64,000 bases of DNA from the NCBI GenBank assembly GCA_019636675.1, contig JAHBXC010000001.1:806001-870000 (forward strand), in the 5' to 3' direction. Positions within the stretch are counted from its first letter, which is position 1, and each line of letters starts with the position of its first letter. Shown here piece after piece: positions 8,193 through 16,765 of this stretch. Source of the DNA: Phycisphaeraceae bacterium (GTDB lineage Bacteria > Planctomycetota > Phycisphaerae > Phycisphaerales > UBA1924). Below the pieces are notes generated by a model. It was not told the origin of the DNA and did not search any database. It was given only the letters and a program-made list of their open reading frames with translations. A program made the translations under genes and the position numbers.

Positions 8193-10223
8193 TCAGCCCA
8201 GGAAGTCGAGAAGTGACTGCGAGGTCGTCCTCGCCGCCGTCGCCAGGCCCGCCTGCCGCTGCAGCTCGAGCAGACTGAACCGCGTCGCCGCGTCCGTGTA
8301 GTCGAGGTCGCGCAGCCCGCTGCGGATCTGCTCGTCCAGCAGGCGGCTCTGCAGGACCCGATCCTCACCCTTGTCCACGCGCGACGCGCGGATGCCCACC
8401 AGCGCCCGCGCACGCACGATGCGATCGATATCTTCTTCCAATCTCTCCCCAGCAATCGAGATGCCACGCCTGTCGTTGCCGTCCAAGCCGTTGCGCAGCT
8501 CCACCAGCGTGCTGAAAATGCTGTCGACGCGCACTCCCGACCGGTCCTGCGCAGCAAAGGTTGCCGGGGGGCCGGCGCCGAAGGTCCCGTTCAGCAGGCC
8601 GAGGTCCTCCGCCGCGTACCCGTTCAGCGACGACACGCTCGTCTGCCCGGCGCCGCCCGTCGTGTCCTCGAAGACGATCCCGTTCCCGGTCGTCGACAGC
8701 CCGGCGCTGAAGACCGCGCCGAAGCCCGCCGCCGCCGCTTCCGAATTGATCTTCGCCAGGATGGTCCCGATGTTCACCAGGTCGTCGGGCACGAGGTCCA
8801 CCTCGAAGGTCGACCCGTCCGCCAGCGTCACCCGGAAGTCGCGGTTGCGGTTCGGATCGGGGAGCCCCGTCACCGGGTTGATCTGGTTGTGCGCGATCTC
8901 CACGCCGCGCCCGAAGTTCAGCACCGTGGTGGGCGTGCGGTCGCTCATCGTTCGCACGCCGAGCGTCGTCGCCGCCGTCGACCCGCTCTCCCCCACCGAC
9001 ATCGTCAAACCGGACACCTCGTTGATCACGTCGATCGCGCGCCCGTCCGATCCGATCTCGACGCGGATGCCAAGGTCCAGCGCCCTCACCGCGGCCTTGA
9101 ACTCGCCGACCGTCATCGACGGGTCCGTGGTCACGAACCCGATCGCGTCGCCGTTCTGGAAACGGATGTCGCCGAACGCCAGCGCGACCGCCGGTGCGAG
9201 GTCGCCCATGCGCGTGCGATCGGTCAGGCGCGGGTCGAGGTCCTGGTTCGCGTTCGTGTTCGCGCCGTTCGCGTCGTTGTAGGTGAACCCCTGCAGGCCG
9301 AGATCGCGCGCCACGGTGCCTGCGCCGATGTCGTCGAAGGTGACCGTGTACCCGGCCGCGACATCGAAGCTCAGCCGCTCGCCGGCGAGCCCGCTGGTGG
9401 GATACGCCCCGTCGAGCGCCGCGGGGTCCGCCGTCCGGATCGCCGACTCGATGATGTCCAGCACGTCGCCGACGCTCTTCGCGGCCGACAGGTCGACCGA
9501 GAAGGTCGCCGGCGTCACGCCGTCGTCGATCGTGATGTTCATCTGCCCGGTCGAGACGCCCAGCTGCCTCGCGCCGCGAACATCGGTGAGCATCGTGTCG
9601 CGCGTCAGGGCTGGGTTGAGGTCGATATCGCCCTTCACGCGCGTCGAGAGCGAGCCGAAAGGCAGGTCGGCGCCGATCGTGATTGGCAGGTCAAGCTCGT
9701 CGCCGATGTCGGTGCGCAGGCCGTCGCCCTGCCCGACATAGCGATACCCGCCACGGAACTCCTCGATCGGGGGCCGGGCGCTCGTCGAGCCGCCGAACAC
9801 GTGGATGTCGAGATAGTTGCGGTTCGCGGTCGAGAACAGTTCGTTGAGCAGCGATTGGACCACGACTGCCTGGTTCTGCCGGGTGACCGCGTCCGACGTC
9901 GTGTTCAGCTGCTCGCTGGCGATCGCCACCGCTTCGCGCGCCAGGTCGGTCGACTCGCCGAGCGCCGAGTCGAGCGTGTTCAGCGTCGCGCTGGCGTGCT
10001 GGATGTTGCGCAGCCGCTGATCGGATCGCTCGATGCGCCCGTCGAGAACAGCGATGACCGAGGTGCCGATCGGGTCGTCGCTGGGCCGGTTGACGCGCCG
10101 CCCGGTCGAGATCTGCTCCTGGACGGTGAGCATCTCGAGACTCGTGCGCGTGATGCCTCGCTGCAGCATGTTGCTGGTCAGGAGGTTCGGGGCCCTTGCG
10201 AAGCTTGATCCGATGCTGCTCAT
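8193..10223 (-). CDS. flgL: Flagellar hook-filament junction protein FlgL (HAP3), long form
   Basis: Junction protein between FlgK and the filament. The N-terminal flagellin-like coiled coil contains QEQISTGRRVNRPSDDPIG (about residues 33-51) and the C terminus ends with the helical LLELQRQAGLATAARTTSQS block and LLDFLG. At 676 residues it is about twice the length of enterobacterial FlgL; the extra length is in the surface-exposed middle, which carries several beta-rich segments resembling flagellin insert repeats (for example GFTYNDANGANTN and RDFRVTLADGSTFEVDL). The start follows 6 bases after the flgK stop, so the two are cotranscribed. Confident for family; the role of the large insert is unknown. 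Confidence 0.93.
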   Translation of the reverse strand: MSSIGSSFARAPNLLTSNMLQRGITRTSLEMLTVQEQISTGRRVNRPSDDPIGTSVIAVLDGRIERSDQRLRNIQHASATLNTLDSALGESTDLAREAVAIASEQLNTTSDAVTRQNQAVVVQSLLNELFSTANRNYLDIHVFGGSTSARPPIEEFRGGYRYVGQGDGLRTDIGDELDLPITIGADLPFGSLSTRVKGDIDLNPALTRDTMLTDVRGARQLGVSTGQMNITIDDGVTPATFSVDLSAAKSVGDVLDIIESAIRTADPAALDGAYPTSGLAGERLSFDVAAGYTVTFDDIGAGTVARDLGLQGFTYNDANGANTNANQDLDPRLTDRTRMGDLAPAVALAFGDIRFQNGDAIGFVTTDPSMTVGEFKAAVRALDLGIRVEIGSDGRAIDVINEVSGLTMSVGESGSTAATTLGVRTMSDRTPTTVLNFGRGVEIAHNQINPVTGLPDPNRNRDFRVTLADGSTFEVDLVPDDLVNIGTILAKINSEAAAAGFGAVFSAGLSTTGNGIVFEDTTGGAGQTSVSSLNGYAAEDLGLLNGTFGAGPPATFAAQDRSGVRVDSIFSTLVELRNGLDGNDRRGISIAGERLEEDIDRIVRARALVGIRASRVDKGEDRVLQSRLLDEQIRSGLRDLDYTDAATRFSLLELQRQAGLATAARTTSQSLLDFLG

Positions 10224-10229
10224 GGCGTG

Positions 10230-11960
10230 TCACACGATCGAGAGGAGTGTCTGGAGCATCTCGTCGACGATATTGATGAACCGGGCGGCGGCCTGGTACT
10301 GGCGCTGGAACTGGATCAGGTTGAGCGTTTCCTCGTCGGCGCTCACGCCGCTGATCCCGGCGCGCTGGGCCTCGAGGTTCTCTCGCACGAGCCGGGTCGC
10401 GTTCGCGCGCGTCTTGGCCCCCGCGGTCTCGACGCCCACGCGCTCGACGGTCTTGAGCCACGCGTCCTCGAGCGTGAGCCCGCCCAGCGACGCGACCGGC
10501 CTCTCACGAAGCGTCGCGATCGCCAGCGCGGTCTCGTTCGTGCCATCCGACAGCCCGCCCACCAGCAGCAGCGGCTCGGCGACCAGGTCCGAGCGCACCG
10601 CGATGTCGCCGGCGTCGGTCCCGACGAAATAGGTGTTCATCCCCAGCGTCGCGAGGATCCCCGAGGTGTCGTTCTCGAAGTTCACGTCGAAGCCGGCGTC
10701 GGTGAAGACGCGCAGCTGTCCAGCGGGCGTGATCTCGGCGTTGAGGTTCGGGATCGCGTTGAGCATCGCGCGCAGATCGTCGAGCGAGGTGTCGTCGCCG
10801 AACCCCTGCGCGCCCGTGGCGTCGATGCCGTCGAGATCGACCTCGATGACCGATCGCACTTCCACGCCGCTGCCGTCGCGCACGACGACCGTGAACGAGC
10901 CGTTCACCGGCCCGAAGGGCAGCGCGGCGAGCGTGGCGTTCGCCGGGTCGTTGAACGCGAGCGTCTGATCGGCCAGCGGCACGCGCTGCGCACCGAGGAT
11001 GTCCCGGAGCGGGCTCGACGCCCGGCCCGAGCTGTGCAGCCGGTTGACCTCGAAGATCAGCCCGGACGCGAGCCGGTCGAGCTCGTCGGCGGTCTGCTTG
11101 ACCGAGCCGTCGCGCAGCTCGAGCAGCCCGCCGATGCGCCCCGAGGTGATGCGCAGTTTCTCATCGTCGGCGCGCACGCGCACCGTGACGACGAGCTCGC
11201 CGTCGCGTGTTTCCTGATCGAAATACACGCCACGCGACTCGCCCGCCAGCACGATCGGGGTGGACCCCACGAACACATCGACCGACCCGTTGGGCTGTTC
11301 GACCGTGTTGACCTCGATCAGCTGGCTCAGCTCGACGAGGAGCTGGTCGCGCCTGTCGCGCAGGTCGTTGTACTGGGTTCGCCCGGACTCGGATGTCACC
11401 ACCGCCCGGTTGATCGAGGCGATCTCCTGGAGGATCTCGTCGGCGCGCGTGACCGCCGATCCGATCTGCTGGTCGATGCCTCGCTGCACGCGCGTGAGGT
11501 CGGACCGCAGCGCGCGCATGAACGACGCGAGCGTGACGCCCGCCTCGACGACGGTCGCCCGCGTCTCGGTCGCCGCCGGGTTGTTCGCGAACTCCGAGAA
11601 TGCCGCGAAGAAAGTGTTCAGCTCGCTGGAGAGATCGACGCCGGTGAGTTCGTTGAGCAGCGACTCGACGCCGCTGAGGATGTCGAGCGACACCGACGCG
11701 TGGCTCTCGCGCGAGATCCCGTCGATCAACCGCCCCTGCAGCGCTTCGTCGATCTGACGGATGACCTCCACGACGCGCACGCCGCGACCGATGTAGACCC
11801 CGCTGCCCTGGTCCGACCCGCTGACGGGCTGGAGGCGCGCGACCTGGCGCGTGTACCCGGGCGTCGAGATGTTCGCGAGGTTGTGGCCCGCGACCTGGAT
11901 CGCGACCTGGCTCGCCGTGAGCGCCGAATGCCCGATGTTGAAGGCGTTGGTCAGCGTCAT
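10230..11960 (-). CDS. flgK: Flagellar hook-associated protein FlgK (HAP1)
   Basis: First hook-filament junction protein, 576 residues. The N terminus has the rod/hook-family signature AGHNLANISTPGYTRQ (residues about 29-44). The C terminus ends with LNLIQFQRQYQAAARFINIV, the matching helix that packs against the N-terminal one. The ATG at 11960 begins the conserved MTLTNAFNIGHSAL sequence. The open frame extends upstream through flgN in another frame, but nothing there is FlgK-like. It follows flgN by 2 bases and precedes flgL by 6, matching the chaperone-substrate pairing FlgN-FlgK/FlgL. Confidence 0.96.
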   Translation of the reverse strand: MTLTNAFNIGHSALTASQVAIQVAGHNLANISTPGYTRQVARLQPVSGSDQGSGVYIGRGVRVVEVIRQIDEALQGRLIDGISRESHASVSLDILSGVESLLNELTGVDLSSELNTFFAAFSEFANNPAATETRATVVEAGVTLASFMRALRSDLTRVQRGIDQQIGSAVTRADEILQEIASINRAVVTSESGRTQYNDLRDRRDQLLVELSQLIEVNTVEQPNGSVDVFVGSTPIVLAGESRGVYFDQETRDGELVVTVRVRADDEKLRITSGRIGGLLELRDGSVKQTADELDRLASGLIFEVNRLHSSGRASSPLRDILGAQRVPLADQTLAFNDPANATLAALPFGPVNGSFTVVVRDGSGVEVRSVIEVDLDGIDATGAQGFGDDTSLDDLRAMLNAIPNLNAEITPAGQLRVFTDAGFDVNFENDTSGILATLGMNTYFVGTDAGDIAVRSDLVAEPLLLVGGLSDGTNETALAIATLRERPVASLGGLTLEDAWLKTVERVGVETAGAKTRANATRLVRENLEAQRAGISGVSADEETLNLIQFQRQYQAAARFINIVDEMLQTLLSIV

Positions 11961-11962
11961 GG

Positions 11963-12514
11963 TCAGCTCGTGATGTCCACGCCGCACAGCGTCGACGCCG
12001 GGGCAGCCACCACGCCCCTGGGCGTGTACGCGCCCGACGCGCTCAGGCGCTGATCGACGGTGCGGATGATGCCCTGGATGTGCCTCGCGAGCGTTTCCGC
12101 GGCGACTCCCGCCGCCCCGTTGCGCGCGCGCAGCGCCGCGATCACCTCGCGCACCTCGCCGGCGTGCCGGCGCAGGCGCTCCGCGTGGCGCTCGCCCACG
12201 CGCGCCGCGATCCAGTCCGAGTTCGCGCGCCAGTGCCTCGGCGCCCCGACCGGGGGACCGCCCAGCGCCTGCACGAGCGCCCCCACGACGGGCTCGCGCC
12301 GCTGCTCGATCCCGGCGATACGCTGCACGACCTCGCTCTCGTCGCGCATGCACGACGCCAGATCCGCGTGCTTCGCCCCCGAGATCGCGCGATGCTTGCG
12401 CTCCGACAGCCCCAGCAATGTCCGGTGCTCGCGCCCGAGCGCCTCGAGCAGCGAGCACAGCTCGTCGAGGAGCGTTTCGAGCGCCGTCCGGTTGGGCGTG
12501 CGTGTGTCAGGCAT
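11963..12514 (-). CDS. flgN: FlgN-type export chaperone for FlgK/FlgL
   Basis: A 183-residue, strongly alpha-helical protein whose N-terminal half (LETLLDELCSLLEALGREHR, then LLGLSERKHRAISGAKHADL) resembles FlgN-family chaperones: long amphipathic helices with a central L..RK.A.....L motif. FlgN keeps FlgK and FlgL unfolded for the flagellar export gate. The position directly before flgK-flgL supports the call as much as the sequence does. It overlaps the end of the flgJ gene by 8 bases, so translation is probably coupled. The C-terminal part, after about residue 130, is less typical. Confidence 0.82.
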   Translation of the reverse strand: MPDTRTPNRTALETLLDELCSLLEALGREHRTLLGLSERKHRAISGAKHADLASCMRDESEVVQRIAGIEQRREPVVGALVQALGGPPVGAPRHWRANSDWIAARVGERHAERLRRHAGEVREVIAALRARNGAAGVAAETLARHIQGIIRTVDQRLSASGAYTPRGVVAAPASTLCGVDITS

Positions 12515-12914
12515 GGGCGTCGATCCCGTGGTTCGAGGTGGCGCGCAGTGGCGCGCCGTTCACTGACTGGCTTCGCCTGAGCAAGTCCGATGCCACGCGG
12601 TCGACAAGCGAGAACCCCTTGGCGCGAACGATGCGTCTCGCGATCTCGGCGTCCAGGAGCGGGCCGAACGCCTTCTCGGCGTCGCCCGGGGCGAAGGGCG
12701 CCGCCGCCCCGTTCGTCTCGCGCAGCAGCTTCAGCGTCGGCTCGATCAGCGTGATCGCGACGAGTTCCTCCGCCGAGGCGCGGGCCTGCTGCGCCGGGTT
12801 CTTGCCGAGGTTGCCGCGCAGCGCGTCGTCGAACGACGCCACGCGATCACGCCGGTGACCCGCGCTGACGGGGTGCGTGGTGCGGAACGGGCTGATCGCT
12901 TCGGCTGCGTTCAT
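12507..12914 (-). CDS. flgJ: Rod-binding protein, FlgJ N-terminal domain only
   Basis: 135 residues. FlgJ caps the growing flagellar rod. The segment EELVAITLIEPTLKLLRE followed later by FGPLLDAEIARRIV matches the rod-binding domain (M..ll...f....), where E. coli FlgJ has a second, peptidoglycan-hydrolysing domain. That muramidase domain is absent here, so wall penetration would need another enzyme; single-domain FlgJ is common outside the gammaproteobacteria. The start at 12914 follows the flgI stop by 2 bases and the end overlaps flgN by 8. Confidence 0.82.
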   Translation of the reverse strand: MNAAEAISPFRTTHPVSAGHRRDRVASFDDALRGNLGKNPAQQARASAEELVAITLIEPTLKLLRETNGAAAPFAPGDAEKAFGPLLDAEIARRIVRAKGFSLVDRVASDLLRRSQSVNGAPLRATSNHGIDAHA

Positions 12915-12916
12915 GC

Positions 12917-14014
12917 TCAGTCCGTGATGATCTCGGCGTGCAGGTTGCCGCTGCGACGGAGCAGGTTGAGGATCGCGATCTGGTCGTCGACCGGCAGGTC
13001 GATCTGCCGGAACGCGGCGAGCAGGTCCTGCAAACGAGCCGTCTCGTTCGGGCGCCCGGTGGTCTGCACCGCCGCCCAGCGACTCGGCCCGACGAGTTGC
13101 TGCGCCTGCGCGCCGCCGGCCGGGGCGGTGTTGATCACCAGGTCCCGATAGGTGATCAGCGTCGGGCCGATCTCGACGTTCCCGGTCGCGACGATCGCGC
13201 CCTCGCGCTCGTTCACCACGATCCGCGCCGGCAGGTCGAGCAGCGACGAATCGAAGCGGATGCCCATGATGTCGGCGATGAAGTTCGCCGGGTCGGGGCG
13301 CTCCACCTCGGGGATGCGGATGCGGATCACGCGCTCGCTCATCGCCCTGGCCAGCTCCTCGCCGGACTCCTCGAGCCCCAGCCGGTGCTGGTTCACGATG
13401 CTCGCGAGCAACTGCGAGGTCGACCACCCGGCGAACGCCGAGTGGATCACCAGCGTGATCGTCCCGTCGGGCGCGACGGTCTGCATGTTGATGTTCTGGA
13501 CGAGCTTCGCCCCGCCCCGAACGCGCCCGGTCGCGTTGTTGGCGCCCTCGATGATCACCGGCCCCTCGGCGAAGGCGAACACCCCCTGCCCGGGCAGCGG
13601 GCCACGCAGCGGCGCCAGGAACAGGCGCCCGCCCGCCAGACTCGGCGCGTTGTTGATCGACGAGACGAAGACATCGATCTCGTCGTCCACCCTCGCGCCC
13701 GTCGCCGGGATCTCGCAGGTGACCATGACCAGCGCGACGCTGCGCGCGTTGGCGAGTTCGGTGAAGTTCCCGATCGGGTTGCCCTCGTTCTCGAGCAGCT
13801 TGGCGAGCGGGCGGGCCACCACGAGCTGGTCGGCCTTGTCGCCCGTGCCGGGCAGGCCGATGACCAGCCCGAACCCGCGCAGGACGCTCTTGCCCTGCCC
13901 CTCGAGGCGCGCGATCTCCTTCACGCTCGCCCCATGGGCCGCCGACGCGCAGAGCACGCACAGCAGCGCAAGGACCGCCACCGGGTGCGCAACCATCGCA
14001 CGAAGCGTTCCCAT
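12917..14014 (-). CDS. flgI: Flagellar P-ring protein FlgI
   Basis: 365 residues, the normal length. It forms the periplasmic peptidoglycan-level bushing around the rod. A Sec signal peptide (AVLALLCVLCASAAHG) is followed by the conserved VKEIARLEGQGKSVLRGFGL and GLPGTGDKAD, and the C terminus has LQDLLAAFRQIDLPVDDQIA. ATG 14014 is chosen because TAGGAG lies about 9 bases upstream and the signal peptide starts right after; a longer frame to 14167 adds nothing recognisable. Upstream there is a 94-base gap to flgH with a GGA-loop hairpin (14030-14044), the largest gap in the flgF-flgL run, suggesting separate translational control. Confidence 0.96.
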   Translation of the reverse strand: MGTLRAMVAHPVAVLALLCVLCASAAHGASVKEIARLEGQGKSVLRGFGLVIGLPGTGDKADQLVVARPLAKLLENEGNPIGNFTELANARSVALVMVTCEIPATGARVDDEIDVFVSSINNAPSLAGGRLFLAPLRGPLPGQGVFAFAEGPVIIEGANNATGRVRGGAKLVQNINMQTVAPDGTITLVIHSAFAGWSTSQLLASIVNQHRLGLEESGEELARAMSERVIRIRIPEVERPDPANFIADIMGIRFDSSLLDLPARIVVNEREGAIVATGNVEIGPTLITYRDLVINTAPAGGAQAQQLVGPSRWAAVQTTGRPNETARLQDLLAAFRQIDLPVDDQIAILNLLRRSGNLHAEIITD

Positions 14015-14029
14015 CGATCGGTCTCCTAT

Positions 14030-14044
14030 CACGGATCCTCCGTG
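14030..14044 (-). promoter_or_regulatory. GGA-loop hairpin upstream of flgI (candidate CsrA site)
   Basis: The mRNA reads CACGGA-GGA-UCCGUG: a perfect 6-bp stem with GGA as a triloop, 15 bases before the flgI start. A second GGA, the Shine-Dalgarno AGGAGA, follows. Two spaced GGA sites are what one CsrA dimer bridges on known targets; the role here is inferred. Confidence 0.55.
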
Positions 14045-14108
14045 GTTCATGAGCCGTCGGTCGCAAGCCGGGCGCCAGTCCGTGGCGCCCGCCCCGGGCC
14101 TGCGCCGA

Positions 14109-14849
14109 TCAGAAGTTGAAGATCGTGTCCAGCAGCTTCGTGAAGATCCCCTTCTTCGAGGCCTCACGCAGCTCGCCGGAGTGGTAGATCGCCAGGCGAA
14201 GATCCGCCAGCTGCGTCGACTGCACCGTGTTGGTCTGCGTGATGTCCTCGGCGCGGCAGACGCCCGAGATCAGCATCACCTGCTCCTCGTCGTCGGAGAT
14301 GATCGAGGCCCGCGCCTCGAGCACCACCTGCCCGTTGGGCTTCACATCCAGCACCTTCGCGGTGATCCGCGCCGTGATGGCGTCGCGCCTGGCCTGCTGG
14401 CCCTCGCCGTCGAACTCGCGCTTCGAGTTCACATCCAGACGGGGCAGGTTCGGGTTCGCGTTCACGCGCAGGCGACCCTGCAGCAGCTCGCCGAGATCGG
14501 GGAACTCGTTGACCTCGAAGCGGTTCTTCGATTCCTTCTCGGTGTCGAGCGATTGCTGACGATCGATCCGGCTCGACTGGTTCACGATGATCGTGATCAG
14601 GTCGTTCACCTGGATCTGCCGGGGAGGGAGGGGCTGGACGGCGTACAGACTCACCCCGTCCAGATTCGCCACCGGGTTCGCCGGCAAGGGCTGGCCGGCG
14701 ACCACCGACGAGGGCTGCGGCAGGCCCGGGGCCGGCGCGGACGGGGGCGCCGGCGGCACGACATGGAACAGACTCTGCGCCGACGCGGCGCTCGCGCACG
14801 CGAAGAGTGCGCCGATGCAGGCCCGGGTTGCGCGGTCTCGTGTCGTCAT
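14109..14849 (-). CDS. flgH: Flagellar L-ring protein FlgH
   Basis: 246 residues; forms the outer-membrane ring of the flagellar motor, so the presence of FlgH and FlgI implies a Gram-negative envelope. Conserved features are VNDLITIIVNQSS (residues about 80-92), the LQGRLRVNANP/FDGEGQQ region, and the C-terminal NTVQSTQLADLRLAIYHSGE. FlgH is normally a lipoprotein. Here the leader (RACIGALFACASAASAQS) reads more like a signal-peptidase I site after ASA; Cys18 has only a poor lipobox (LFAC). It sits 9 bases after flgA. Confidence 0.95.
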   Translation of the reverse strand: MTTRDRATRACIGALFACASAASAQSLFHVVPPAPPSAPAPGLPQPSSVVAGQPLPANPVANLDGVSLYAVQPLPPRQIQVNDLITIIVNQSSRIDRQQSLDTEKESKNRFEVNEFPDLGELLQGRLRVNANPNLPRLDVNSKREFDGEGQQARRDAITARITAKVLDVKPNGQVVLEARASIISDDEEQVMLISGVCRAEDITQTNTVQSTQLADLRLAIYHSGELREASKKGIFTKLLDTIFNF

Positions 14850-14858
14850 GGCGTCTCC

Positions 14859-15899
14859 TTATCTCTGATCGCTCTCGCCGGCGTCCAGCACCGCAATCCC
14901 CGGGCCGGCGGCCCGCGCGACGAACGGCTTGCGGTCGCGCGCCCGGCTCAGCTCCACCAGCTCGCCCTCGCGCGCATCGGCAAGCGCCCTCGCGCGAGTC
15001 CGCACCGTCAGCCCGCCGGCGAGCGCGTGCACGGACACCAGGTCCCCACGACGGATCACCAGCGGCGGCTCGACATGATCCGTGCGCAGCACCGAGCCGG
15101 CGTCCAGACGCGTCTTCGCGACCGCGCCCAGCGCGTCGCGCATCTCGCGCACCGGCGGCGCGCCGCTGGGCTCCATCCACAGCGTTTCCTGCCCGAGGTG
15201 CTCGGGCGTCAGCCGCTCGCCGCGGCTGACCGCGGCGCGGAGCACCACGGCGTTCACACGCAGGCGCACATCCGCCCGGATCGTGCCGTGCGCGACGACG
15301 CGGTCGCGCTCGTACACCCACACGCGGATCATCAGCCGCGACGAAGCCGCGGCGCTGGTCTGCACGTCCACGCGCCGGCCCTGCACAGGCGTCGCGAGGA
15401 GTTCACGCGACGCGTCGTCGAAACTGATGCGCAGGTCGTCGTGCGCGACGCCGAACAGCCCGGCCAGGGTCTCGATCACGCGGCCCTGCACGCGCTCCCC
15501 GGTGGGCGCCTGCGCCGAGTCGCCCGGCTCGACTGCCGTCGCCCGGGGTGTCGCGCCCGTCGTCGAGTGACTCGGTGCGTTGACTCGCAGTTCGCACGCC
15601 TGGCCCCCTCGCAGCGCCAGTCGCCCCCAGTTCACGCCGCCTTTTTCGAGCGCGGCGCGGACCTCGCCCAGCGTGACAGGCCGGCTGTGCTTCGCGTCGG
15701 CCTCGCGGATGACGACGCCCCCGAGCGACAGCGCGTCGTCGCCCTCGAGCGTCGCGATGTCGCCGAGCGTGATCGGTGCGCCGGTGTTGACGGCGGCGCT
15801 GGCGCGCAGCGTGATCGTTCCCGCCAGGCACGCCGGGCCCAAGGCGCTCAAGGCGCTCAACATGCTCAAGGTGATCAGGATGACGAGTCGTCGCGGCAT
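14859..15899 (-). CDS. flgA: Flagellar P-ring assembly chaperone FlgA
   Basis: Periplasmic chaperone for FlgI assembly, 346 residues from the ATG at 15899 (a GTG at 15902 is equally in frame; GGGAGG serves either). A signal peptide (LVILITLSMLSALSALG) is followed by a long N-terminal part and a C-terminal SAF-like domain (AVSRGERLTPEHLGQETLW, then GSVLRTDHVEPPLVIRRGD). It is longer than E. coli FlgA (about 220 residues), as in other planctomycete-type proteins with an extra N-terminal region. Located between flgG and flgH in the same operon. Confidence 0.9.
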   Translation of the reverse strand: MPRRLVILITLSMLSALSALGPACLAGTITLRASAAVNTGAPITLGDIATLEGDDALSLGGVVIREADAKHSRPVTLGEVRAALEKGGVNWGRLALRGGQACELRVNAPSHSTTGATPRATAVEPGDSAQAPTGERVQGRVIETLAGLFGVAHDDLRISFDDASRELLATPVQGRRVDVQTSAAASSRLMIRVWVYERDRVVAHGTIRADVRLRVNAVVLRAAVSRGERLTPEHLGQETLWMEPSGAPPVREMRDALGAVAKTRLDAGSVLRTDHVEPPLVIRRGDLVSVHALAGGLTVRTRARALADAREGELVELSRARDRKPFVARAAGPGIAVLDAGESDQR

Positions 15900-15917
15900 C
15901 ACGCTGTGCCTCCCTGG

Positions 15918-16727
15918 TTATCGCCCGAGCTGCGAGATGGTCCGCAGCGCGTCGTCGGCGGCGCGGATCGACTGGCTGTTCATCTCGTACGCGCGCTGCG
16001 TGCGGATCAGGTTGATCAGTTCCTTCGTCGGGTCCACGTTCGAGCCCTCGGAGAAGCCCTGCAGGATCGTCCCGAAGTTCTCCTCGCCCGGGTTGGCGAC
16101 GATCGGCGGTCCGGACGACTGCGTCTCGGCGAACAGGTTCCCGCCGAGCTGCTTGAGCCCCTGCGGGTTGATGAAGTTCGCGATCTGGATCTGACCGACC
16201 TCCGCCGGGTCGGCGTTGCCGGGCTGGAACACCAGCACGCGACCGTCGGAGGTGATCTCGATGCTGATCGCGTCGTCGGGGATGTTGATCGCCGGCTCGA
16301 GGCGCGGGCCGTTGCTGTTGGCGAGCACCAGCTCGCCGTCGGCGTTGACCGCGAAGTTGCCGGCGCGCGTGTAGGCCACGCCGTCGGGCGCACGGTCGGG
16401 CTCGACCTCGACCATGAAGAAGCCGTCGCCCTCGATCGCGAGGTCGAGCGGGCGCTCGGTGTTGATCAGCGAGCCCTGCGTGAAGTCCAGCTGCGTGCCC
16501 GACACCTTCACGCCCAGGCCGACATAGAGGCCCGTCGGGCGGATGCCGCCCATCGCGTTCTCGACGCCCGGCTGGCGCTTCTCGAGATAGAGCAGGTCCT
16601 CGAAGTTCGCGCGGCTGCTCTTGAAGCCGTCGGTGTTCACGTTCGCGAGGTTGTTCGAGATGACATCCAGGCGCGTGTTGAGCGCCGAGAGCCCGGTGGC
16701 GGCGGAGTGCAGTGCGGTGATCGCCAT
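15918..16727 (-). CDS. flgG: Flagellar distal rod protein FlgG
   Basis: 269 residues, close to the usual 260. The N terminus carries the rod/hook motif VISNNLANVNTDGFKSSR (residues about 23-40) and the C terminus LINLIRTQRAYEMNSQSIR followed by ADDALRTISQL. These two helices pair in the assembled rod. The central GDGFFMVEVE / AYTRAGNFAVNADG segments are typical of FlgG. It lies 38 bases after flgF and 15 before flgA. Confidence 0.97.
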   Translation of the reverse strand: MAITALHSAATGLSALNTRLDVISNNLANVNTDGFKSSRANFEDLLYLEKRQPGVENAMGGIRPTGLYVGLGVKVSGTQLDFTQGSLINTERPLDLAIEGDGFFMVEVEPDRAPDGVAYTRAGNFAVNADGELVLANSNGPRLEPAINIPDDAISIEITSDGRVLVFQPGNADPAEVGQIQIANFINPQGLKQLGGNLFAETQSSGPPIVANPGEENFGTILQGFSEGSNVDPTKELINLIRTQRAYEMNSQSIRAADDALRTISQLGR

Positions 16728-16765
16728 GGTTCGTTCGTCCTCGCGTCAGGTCAGTCGTTGAGAGG

